DNA from: Knufia peltigerae
Lineage: Eukaryota; Ascomycota; Eurotiomycetes; Chaetothyriales; Trichomeriaceae
Direction: 5' to 3'
Assembly: GCA_030247855.1 (NCBI GenBank)
Contig: JAPDRN010000081.1
Span: 1 to 64,000 of the forward strand
Length of the DNA: 64,000 nucleotides
The notes beneath the pieces are model-generated. The model saw only the letters and a program-made list of their open reading frames with translations, did not search any database and was not told where the DNA came from. Made by a program: the position numbers and the translations under genes. Below are positions 37,163 to 45,902 of the stretch, in pieces; the first letter of the stretch is position 1; each line of letters opens with the position of its first letter.

Positions 37163-38647
37163 ATGCGGCCAACTCTCGTTCTGCGGGATCTCAATCGAGC
37201 CGGCACCATCGGGTTCATCGGCCTTGGAGCTATGGGGAACCACATGGTAGGCGACGCTTCAGAGAGAGAGAGATTGTGTCCTCAGGGACTAATACCATCC
37301 TCCTAAAAGCTCAACAATCTTGTGAAGAAGTCAACCTCAAAGCGCAAGTTTGCTCTTTTCGATGTCAATGAGGACGCGATGGACTCGGTCATCCAACGTC
37401 ATAAAACGGAGCATGCGGCGGTGTCAATTTCTCGATGCGCATGTAAGCTAAGACGGAAGAGATCAGAATGGCAAAGACTGACTGACTCCACATTGCAGCG
37501 CCGATGGAAGTTGCGATGAAAGCCTCGACGATTATTAGCATGGTTCCCACATCGAAGCACGTCCATGATGTCTATCTGGGGGAAAAGGGTGTCATACAGA
37601 CTCTGAAAAAGCTCGATCAAGAGTCGCGGAAAGAAACACTGTGCCTCGATGAGTCTACCATTGAGCAGAGTGTTAGCAAGGCGACCGCCCTGAAGTTGCG
37701 AGAGACGGGCGCTGACATGATGGATGCACCCGTGTCGGGAGGTGCGTCATCGTGCAATGCTGGCAACTCTGAAGCTTTGCAGTGCCATACTAATGTTCGT
37801 GTAGGAGTCGTCGGCGCCAGAGATGGCACCCTCGCCATTATGGTCGGAGGAGACGAAGCAAGCTTCCAACGCGCTCTACCAGTCTTGCAGCCCATGGCCC
37901 GGAAAGTCACATACTGTGGAGACCTAGGCGCTGGCCTCGCAGCTAAGTTATCCAACAAGTGAGTTGAGCACAACCACAGAGCTTGTAGAATACTTGGCTA
38001 ACATATCCTGTCTCCAGCCTGCTGCTCGGTATCACCATGCTCGGGTTAAGGTATGCTCTCCCTGAACCACCTCCGTCTTTCACTTGTCATTACTCACCGA
38101 GCCTAGCGAAGCGACACTCTTGGGAAAGTCACTGGGGCTGGATCCCCAGAAACTTGCGGACATCATCAACACATCTACAGGGCGCTGTTGGTCAAGTGAA
38201 GTAAGTGAACTGCGTCGTCGTCTTGCTTCTAACTCTCGTCCATTGTGACATGTCTCCAAGCATATCGCAAGAGAAATGGGCACCTTGCTATGGGTATTGT
38301 CGCTGTTTCACGCAGATGATGAAATCATTTCCAATGGTCTTTCTTGTCGTGTATCGCTGCCGTGCTGACCTGATAATCAGATCAATCACCCTGAGCCCCT
38401 CGTTACCATTGAGAATCAGTCCCCTCCAGCCCACCGAGACTACCAAGGCGGGTTTGTCACCAAACTGGCCCACAAAGACCTTGCTCTCGCCGTGAATGCA
38501 GCCAAAGAAGCACATGTCCCTCTGGAGCTGGGTAAACGCGCAGAAGAAATATACAGGCCGCTGGCACAGGGTGAAGAGTTTGGCAACCGTGATTTTAGCT
38601 CTGTCTACAAAGCAATTTCTGATATGATGGCGCGGGATATGCCATAG
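37163..38647 (+). CDS. 3-hydroxyisobutyrate dehydrogenase-like enzyme
   Basis: Beta-hydroxyacid dehydrogenase family: NAD(P)-dependent oxidation of a 3-hydroxy acid (3-hydroxyisobutyrate to methylmalonate semialdehyde in the valine pathway). Seven exons predicted: 37,163-37,246; 37,310-37,442; 37,499-37,741; 37,805-37,958; 38,018-38,050; 38,107-38,200; 38,381-38,647. They keep frame for 335 aa, the usual length. Motifs: Rossmann GFIGLGAMGNHM (residues 17-28), STIISMVPTSKHV, DESTIEQSVS, substrate loop DAPVSGG, and GAGLAAKLSNN with catalytic lysine about K201. The final intron (180 nt) is longer than the rest and could hide a small exon. No clear mitochondrial presequence is seen, unlike the housekeeping enzyme, so this is probably a cluster-specific paralogue. 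Confidence 0.92.
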
Positions 38648-39600
38648 AGCAATCCGGATACCAACGCGTTGAGTCGTTATCAGTAGAACATGTTACATCA
38701 ACAGTCACTGCAACTGTTCTTGGCCAGACAATGCATAACGTAGACCCTGATGCCCAGGCAGCATACTTTCGACCGTCTGCAACGGCTGCCACTTTTTCTA
38801 ATCGCACCACCCTTTGGGCGGCAAAATATTTCGTTGAAGACTCCAATTTGACACGTCCATAGCCGCGTTCAAAGCCCTTGCCAAGGAACATTCTGACCAA
38901 ATGAGTCCCAGTCAGGGTGTAAATGACCCCTGATCATTCGCTCCTGAATAAGGCATAGCCTCAATGGAGTTTCTCGGGTTTGTGTAAGGTGGGGGCTTGC
39001 GGGCGGGCGGGAATGTGGCGGAGCGGCGCCGCCGCCTCCGCCTGCTCGAGCTGTCCTCCTCTAGAACACCTTGGATGCCTAGATTTGTCACAGCTCGAGA
39101 CTCAGCTGTGCTGTATCCATTTGACCGATCTATGGAGCGGATCCTTCCGTAAAACTCTGAGGGGCTCGGTTTTGGGATACCAGACAGCCTGCAATGATCG
39201 CCGACTCATCAGCTCTTCATTTCTCAATCAAGGCTACGAACCAATGTCACCCAGTGCACATTGTATTCTGTAGAAGTGCTAGCTCTTGTAAAATCTAACC
39301 ATGTACTGATGCTTGGTACGCGAATACTGGCCATGAGCTGACAACCTGTGTCTGTTTGGGAATATGTGCGTTGTGGTTATTGATGATTTGACTCAAATTT
39401 TCCCTCCATACTTTCGCTATTCTCATATGGTCTACGTAAAAGAATGGCCAACCCCTTCTAACATTTCAGCTTCAGGACGTGTTTCGCTCAAGCTACGTCC
39501 AGGATGCCCCGTCTGTGAACTGATTTTCCGACAGGTCTCAACAATTTCCCAGCGGCAAAGCTCTTCCGACTGCAAGAGTCGGCTTTGAAAACGACGCCCA
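38648..39600. other. Convergent intergenic region
   Basis: The space between the convergent dehydrogenase and OsmC-like genes. It carries a GC-rich inverted repeat at 39,017-39,042, where GGCGGAG and CCTCCGCC face each other across an 11-bp GC spacer. Frames up to 101 codons are uninformative. No supported gene. Confidence 0.5.
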
Positions 39601-40170
39601 TCATAGCCTTGACCCCCCAGATTCCACAACAAGCTTTGGTACCAACTTGATGGGAGTTGCGAAATTCGAGAAGTTGGGAGAAGTCTTCTGTACGTGCAAA
39701 TGGAGCTCTTCGAGCTTCTCGCTCGGCGCGTCTGCCTTGATCCGTACCGTATACTCTACTTCATTGTATCCCGCCTTGGTTGTTCCATCGAGAGCGAGGA
39801 AGCCACGCAGGTTGAGATCTCCTTGACAGACAATTTCCAGGTTTTCGAGTTTGATCCCCATGGCCGCTGCATTCACGGCGTATCCGACGACCATACATGA
39901 ATTGAGACCCGCCATGAGTAGATCTTGGGGGTTGGGCGCGGTGTTTTCCCCAAGCAGCTCGAGTGGCTCATCCGCCAAAATATCGAAGTCCCGCTTGCGA
40001 TCTTTTCCGAAGATGTTGTGACCGGAGACATGAGAGGTAGATTTGGCCTGGCCGGTCCATTTCGTTGCGACTTTGAAAGTCACTTGTGGGTTGATTTTGG
40101 CCGATTCCGCAAACGGACCGATCGAATCTGTATTGAACCCGTTCAAGACAACCATTTTGTGAGTATTCAT
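39601..40170 (-). CDS. OsmC-like protein, peroxisomal tag SRL
   Basis: Single-exon 189-aa OsmC/Ohr-family protein; classical members are small thiol peroxidases reducing organic hydroperoxides. Family features: ATKWTGQAKSTSHVSGH, the helix NPQDLLMAGLNSCMVVGYAVNAAAMGI with the first cysteine at C92, and the LEIVCQGDLNLRGFL strand. The second catalytic cysteine, normally in a CP motif, is replaced by Ser164 in QKTSPNFSNF, so classical two-cysteine peroxidase chemistry is doubtful. C115 is unlikely to stand in. The C-terminal SRL is a canonical PTS1, which puts it in peroxisomes. It lies downstream of, and on the same strand as, the MaoC hydratase. The role could be peroxide protection or an unrecognised step of acyl-CoA turnover. 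ATG 40,170 is the only upstream in-frame start. Confidence 0.9.
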   Translation of the reverse strand: MNTHKMVVLNGFNTDSIGPFAESAKINPQVTFKVATKWTGQAKSTSHVSGHNIFGKDRKRDFDILADEPLELLGENTAPNPQDLLMAGLNSCMVVGYAVNAAAMGIKLENLEIVCQGDLNLRGFLALDGTTKAGYNEVEYTVRIKADAPSEKLEELHLHVQKTSPNFSNFATPIKLVPKLVVESGGSRL

Positions 40171-40857
40171 ACTGCGTGCTCTGAGCTAACGACAATCAAA
40201 GAAATGTGGTGGCACCTATCTACAATCCGAACAAGAGGCGTACACCTACTTTTATACATTCTGTTTTCGCCTGACGACAGGGTACCCCGCATTCCTCCAG
40301 CGTCGTTTGTCTCTAATGCATATGCATTGTGCCCGCCTCTGGCTCCACCCCGCCTTTTCAACGGTAACCCACTCCGCCTTGCCGCCCCCTACTAGCTGCC
40401 TAAACCCCGCCTTAGCCAATCAAGACAAGTTTCCTTCTCCCCAGAGCATCCTATGTGAAAAGAACTTGGGCGACGGGGTGGGAGGAGCGGGGTTCGATTC
40501 ATGCTTGTCATTGCATTCCAAAGGAGAACTTCGTATCGTATGATGTTTTACCCGGGCTTCCTGCGTCTGTCGGAGAACCCCCACAACCGATAATCTCTGA
40601 TCTCACGGTTGGGCGCATCGAACACACGAGGCTCGCGTGCGTCGACTGTAGTCCCGCCAAGGCCGAGAGGCACTGGAATAGATCAAGCAGTATTGATAGT
40701 TGCACTCGGTTGGACAGAGAGCTAAGTACCAGCTCCTCTGCCAGTGGCAATCTACATGCTTTTTTGCAAACGTGAGGTTGCAATGTTTGAGACGGCTCTC
40801 TATAATCAATAGTCTAACACGAATTCTCTGGAGCTGTTTGCTGGTAATCACCGCGGA
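40171..40857. promoter_or_regulatory. OsmC-like gene promoter region
   Basis: 687 bp between the 3' end of the MaoC gene and the start of the OsmC-like gene, both on the minus strand. CTCCGCC occurs at 40,372-40,378, about 200 bp upstream of the OsmC ATG, in a GC-rich context with nearby CCGCCCCC. No gene is supported. Confidence 0.5.
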
Positions 40858-41893
40858 TCAAAGTTTGCTCTTCCCGTCTGCCATCCGTATCAAGGCCCGA
40901 CCATTGCTCAAGACCACCTTGTTGTTGACCTCGGTCACGAACCGAATCTCTCTGAATCCGTCCTTCACTTCTCCCGTCTTCCACATCTTGACCACAAGCT
41001 TGGAACCGGGTTTCACCGGAGCTGCAAACCGGGCCTGAAACTCTTTCATATTGGCTGGGTCACTCTGGCCCAGGGTTTTCAGCAGCAGGTAAGCAGATGC
41101 ATTCCAGCTGTACAAGCCGTGCATGATAGTACCGCCGAAACCCATTTTCTTGCCCGGTTCGGGTGTCGCGTGCAGAGGATTGTAGTCGCCGTTTAGTCTA
41201 AACGTCCGTTAGAAGAGCGGTTTTCATTGACACCGGGCTGAAAGAACGCATACCTGTAGAGATGTGCACTGTCTGCAGTCATTTGTAATTCGCTCACTTC
41301 GTCGGGGCTGTTTTCCCTTCCTCGAGGCGGTGGATAATTGATGGCTGAAGGGCCCTTGGGACCTCCCCAACCCCCCTGGCCCATAAAGAAAGCGCTGCCG
41401 ATGGCTCTAGTGTAGACCTCCCCGGTCTGTTTGTCCACGAGCGACTGTTCCGTCTCAATAACCGTGCCTGGCTTACCCTTGTCGTAGGCGCCGATGACCT
41501 TTGTACGGAGCGCAAATTGTCGACCCACAGAGGTTGTGGGCAGTGGTTTGAGGAACTGCATCATGCGCTGTCCATCGACCATCCGCGTCCAGTCGAGCTT
41601 CGGCACTCCAGGAATACTATTGCTTCCTTGAACTTCGTAAAAGTCGGTGACTTCGGAAGTATTGCCCTTGTAGGTGAAAACGATGGGAAAGGTTGGAAAA
41701 GCCGCAAAATTAGGGTGGTTCTCCTACGAGGCTTGTGTCAGCTCTGCCTCACGATTAGGCTACCCATACTAACATAGAGAAAATGTAGTTCATCTTGAGA
41801 AGTGCAGCCAATACTGATCGCGAACAACAGAATGTCTCTTTTCTCCCATGACACGTCGGCAGAATACTCGTGACCAACACCCGGGCTAGACAT
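40858..41893 (-). CDS. MaoC-type enoyl-CoA hydratase 2, peroxisomal (SKL)
   Basis: Adds water to trans-2-enoyl-CoA to give (R)-3-hydroxyacyl-CoA. It corresponds to the stand-alone hydratase-2 part of peroxisomal multifunctional enzyme 2. Three exons (41,774-41,893; 41,254-41,723; 40,858-41,197) give 309 aa with two hot-dog halves. The hydratase-2 motif YRLNGDYNPLH is created across intron 2, with catalytic Asp201 and His206, and is followed by GFGGTIMHGLYSW. The C-terminal SKL is a perfect PTS1. ATG 41,893 opens MSSPGVGHEYSADVSWEKRD, typical for the family. It shares a ~390-bp divergent promoter with the hydrolase-like gene at 42,284, so the two are probably co-expressed in one pathway. Confidence 0.94.
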
Positions 41894-42283
41894 GATTCTT
41901 GCGCTTTGTTGACTTAGAACGAAAAGCTGAATTCCATTCAATTGAGACAGCAGCCGAGTTCGAAAAGCTCCAGTCCTTGGATTTAAGTACGATTGATTTA
42001 TTGAGAAGGGTGGTAAGTGTGGCGACCATGATGCGGCGGGCTCCATTTGCGGGCTCCGCCTCCGCCTCTGGTGTCGCAGCTGACTCCCCTACAGGGCATC
42101 GTCTCACCTCATGCCGAGGCAAGTCATGTATCCGCCGGAGCCTGGCCTTTAACCAAGCCTTGCATTGTCACCAAAAACTTCATGGGCTGTTGCTTTACAA
42201 ATACCCTTCCCTGCCGCTTGCTCGATGTGCTCTGCTATTCAAGTCCCCTGTAATTCCACATCAAATCCATACCTATTCTCACA
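41894..42283. promoter_or_regulatory. Divergent promoter with CTCCGCC repeat
   Basis: 390-bp bidirectional promoter between the MaoC hydratase (minus) and the hydrolase-like gene (plus). At 42,054-42,068 it carries CTCCGCCTCCGCCTC, two overlapping copies of the motif seen upstream of the MFS, dehydrogenase and OsmC-like genes. It is a candidate operator for the cluster's Zn2Cys6 protein. Confidence 0.5.
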
Positions 42284-43868
42284 ATGCCGCTTCGAGCCAA
42301 AATACGAGATCCTGCGTCGGCTTTGGGCCAGACGGAAACGGACAGAGTATGATCGTAGGACATTACGAAGATATACGCTGACAAACACGACAGATTTCGG
42401 TGGAGGAAATGACAGAGATCCAACCATTGCCAGACGATGAGAAAGATGACGTTGTTTTCAAGATACGTGGAACCGTCGGAATGATCCAACTAAATCGACC
42501 AAAGAAGCTGAATTCGCTCAATGGATCGATGATACGAAAGATTATCCCAGTCTTGAAGGTAAACTGGCCCCCGAATATGTCACTGTTTGCCCCGGTTAAC
42601 GTCTACCACAGCGATGGGAAACGTCTGATCTAGTGAACTGCGTGGTTATCTCCGGCGCAGGGGGAAAAGCTTTCTGCGCAGGCGGAGACGTCGCAGCCTT
42701 GGCCCTACAAAACATCAAAGACGGACCTCCAGGTCAAAGAGAGTCCACGGAATACTTCGCGGTTGAGTACAAGCTTAATCATCTGATAGCGACCTACACA
42801 AAGCCGTACATCGCCATCATTAACGGGATCACCATGGGTGGGGGCATGGGCCTTTCCTGCCATGCGCCCTTTCGGATCGCCACAGAGAAGACTCTTTTCG
42901 CGATGCCCGAAACGGACATTGGGCTCTTCCCTGACGTTGGCGGCGGATTCTTCCTCTCACGATTAGACGGCGGGATAGGCCCCTACCTAGCCATAACCTC
43001 CAGTCGATTGAGAGGCATCCAAGCCTACTACGCCGGCGTTGCAACCCACTACACGAAATCTTCCACCATTCCTGACCTCGTGGATCAACTTGTAACAGTG
43101 TGCGCAAAGTCACTGACTCGAGAAATGTCGTGTCCAGAACGACTCAAAGTTCTCAACGCCTTTCTTACCCAATACTCGACGTCAACACCCCACGACGACC
43201 CAATTCAGCTTGCAGGAGAATTGCGTTTGTGCATCGACGAGGTTTTCAGCTTGCCCACCACCGTCTCCCAAATCCTTGATCGTCTTGCGGCCATTTCTGA
43301 AGACGGCGCCTCATCCAGACCCAAACTCCTTCGTGACTGGGCCGCAAAAACTCGCCGAGCGATTGTGGAAGGCAAGAGTCCGACGTCGATGGCTGTCACC
43401 CTTCGTCAGCTTGAGTTCGCGCAACAATGGGACATCAAGGAGACGTTCAAAATGGAACACATCGTCGCTGCTACTTTCATGAGGCACCCCGATTTTGTGC
43501 AAGGGGTCAAGTCGAAACTCATTGACAAACCCGCCTCGAAGCCCACATGGGACCCGCCGACTGCAGGAGAGGTTCCGAACGGTGTGGTCGACAAGTTTTT
43601 CCAACGTCCAACTGGGCTACCAGCTTTGAAACTATTTGATGAGGAGCACAGAGAAAATTATACTCAGTATCCTCATGCGTGGACGGCGCTTCCGTCAGAG
43701 ACGCGCATCCGGGAGTTGCTGAAAGCAGTACCGATGGACGACTCGCCAGCGCAAACACTTCGCGAAATCGCCAGGCAACTGGGCAAGGACACTGGAAACA
43801 TCGCCGGCGTGTATCTAAAGGTTATGGATGTGTGGTCTAGAGTAAATATGCCTCGAGTCGCGGTGTGA
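42284..43868 (+). CDS. 3-hydroxyisobutyryl-CoA hydrolase-like (crotonase fold)
   Basis: Crotonase-superfamily HIBCH-type protein, expected to cleave 3-hydroxyisobutyryl-CoA or 3-hydroxypropionyl-CoA to free acid and CoA. Three exons (42,284-42,346; 42,394-42,558; 42,612-43,868) give 494 aa. The first exon (MPLRAKIRDPAS) resembles the start of fungal HIBCH proteins. Motifs: LNRPKKLNSLN, GGKAFCAGGDV (94-103), oxyanion loop NGITMGGGMG (147-156) and PETDIGLFPDVGG (175-187) with the Glu and Asp that distinguish HIBCH from ordinary enoyl-CoA hydratases. The long C-terminal half fits HIBCH. It pairs divergently with the hydratase, and the dehydrogenase at 37.2 kb could oxidise its product. A mitochondrial ribosome-associated role is known for some fungal homologues, so a catabolic function is inferred. 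Confidence 0.92.
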
Positions 43869-44189
43869 AACGATGCCGCGTGAGACCAGTTGCCGGGCTG
43901 CCTCTGCGATGGCAGCTTGCAGAGTCATCGTAGGGTCATCATCATTAGCCGGGCTCGCAACCAATGAATTGGTAAGATTTGAGGTTTCCAAAGTATATTG
44001 TGAGCGAGCAGTCGGAAAGAGCCCCACGGGGAAAACTCTCTACATGACGGAGGGGCGGGGTGTGATGCGTAATAAAAGGCGGACACGGGCCTCCCTCCTC
44101 CCACCTCCCCCCCGGAGATCCCCTCCTTCCCTTCTGCTCTCTCAAACACACGTACATAGAACGCCACCCAATGTTGTTGCAGTTGGCAC

Positions 44190-44850
44190 ATGGCGTGCTC
44201 ACATTGTCGGCAAAGGTAAAGTTCCTCGCGGCGCCGCTCGACGCTCAGGACTAATGCAGAAGTAGAAAGCGGCGCTGTGATGGCTCCAAGCCCACCTGTG
44301 GCACTTGTGCCGCCAAGGGGATCAAGTGCATCTACTGGGAACGAAACAAGAGCTCCGAGTACGTCTGAGAGCAGATTTGAGGTGGCTCTGATTGACCATT
44401 GGTAGGATTCCACGTCCAGTGTCTTCACCTGGGTCGGGGCCCGAGTCTGTCCGCGTGATCGAGAGCCTGATTGAATCGCACACGAACGCTCTGAGAAGCC
44501 TTCAGAATTCGATAGGGTGTCCCACCTCGGAAACCAACCCTTCGACCGTGTCGGACAGCGCTCTCACCGATGCCACGGTGCAAGATGAATCGCTCCCCGG
44601 GATTAGCTTTGATGCCGCTGCCAGGCGCTACCCTCTTTTCAACCACCGGCGGTTTACCTCCTTGGAAACGTCTCAATACTTTCGAGAAGAAAAATCCGAG
44701 TTCCCGCCGCTGAGCTTCGCCTGGCATGGCAGCACTCACACCAGTACTAGCTTGGAATCCCGAATTCGCTCTCTGACGAAAAAGGTGTGGGACGACGGCC
44801 AGGACGATACCTTCCAAGGAGGAAGCCGAATTGATGTTCATGAATCATGA
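44190..44850 (+). CDS. Short Zn2Cys6 DNA-binding protein
   Basis: Fungal Zn(II)2Cys6 zinc-cluster protein, presumably nuclear. Three exons (44,190-44,215; 44,266-44,358; 44,406-44,850) give 187 aa. The six cysteines C3, C6, C13, C20, C23 and C30 match C-x2-C-x6-C-x6-C-x2-C-x6-C, and the first intron splits the cluster at QR/KRRC, a common position in this family. Downstream are a short linker and a Ser/Thr-rich region with HTNALRSLQNSIG. The usual fungal transcription-factor middle-homology domain is absent and the frame ends at 44,850. It may be a truncated regulator, a miniature one, or the 5' part of a gene whose later exons I could not find. Its place between catabolic genes suggests local control. 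Confidence 0.85.
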
Positions 44851-45902
44851 TCTGAACGAATCGCAGTATTGGTCCGTCAGGATTGAGATACGAGAAGAGA
44901 ATCTGAAGACCCCATGTGATGAGCTCTGACTGTTGACGGGCGAGAAGAGAAGAAGTGGGTTTGGGTGAAGACAGGCACACATTTGACAAATGGTTTCAAT
45001 CGCAGTGACAGGCGCTACGGCTAGCTTTTGATATTGACCAGAAAATCGACCTTTTCAGTGCAGATAAGAGTCTCTATGTTAGCAGTATGACCTTCTGAGA
45101 TTGAGAACGACAAAAGCCCATATTTTCTGAGCGATAATGGCCATATAAAGTGGAAAAGGAGGCCTAGACCTTCTCTAATGATTTACTATTGACGACTTGT
45201 CATAACCAGAGCGGCCATAAATTGGAGAAACAGTTAAACAGGACATGTCGAACTATTCGAATACTAGGCCTGGCTTTGAGCGGGTATGGAAGATGCCGAC
45301 AGATGCCGAGAGATCGCCTCTTATAAGGCTAATCTAGAAGAGCCAAACTACACAGGCCAAGCCAGCGACAAAAGTCCAGACCCCTCGCTTGTGCAAACTT
45401 AAAGACCGGAAGAGGGTCGAGGTCCTTCCGTAGTACGGAGTACTTCTCGCCAAATTTCCACTCACGTGTCCACAAAGCGCAAGCCACGTTTCTCGAAGAC
45501 CTGCATTTATCTTGCTCCTTTTTCCTCTGCTCCGTACGACCTAACTGCTGTCAGGAAAAAGGGATCCGGTCTCTCCTTTAGTGGTCTGCGTTCACCAATA
45601 AGACTCTCGAGACTATGGCCACGGGCATTTCTTCCAGAGCGAACAAGACTCGTCTCGCCTCACGCGATCTTTTTCGGTCGGAAGCATTCAGATCAGCCAG
45701 CCATCAGTATCCACTGTGGCCAACGGTCTTGCTTGTGGAGTACTAATCTGATACTCATCATGGCGTTCAAGTCGAGCCCTCTTTACGACTGTGCTGATTC
45801 TGCTTCACGTTGGTGTTAGGTAGGAGAACTTGTGCGTGTCAGTCCTTGGTGTGCTTTCAGTTTTTCCCTGCACTACCTAATCCCTTCTCTTCTTGGATTT
45901 CC
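44851..45902. promoter_or_regulatory. Intergenic region with palindrome TCCGTAGTACGGA
   Basis: About 1 kb upstream of the membrane-protein gene. At 45,427-45,439 it has a perfect palindrome (TCCGTA-G-TACGGA), with a related half site TCCGTACGA near 45,534. CCG/CGG inverted triplets are the usual binding pattern of Zn2Cys6 proteins. A 117-codon frame at 45,466-45,819 lacks an ATG at its head and any recognisable content. Confidence 0.4.
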
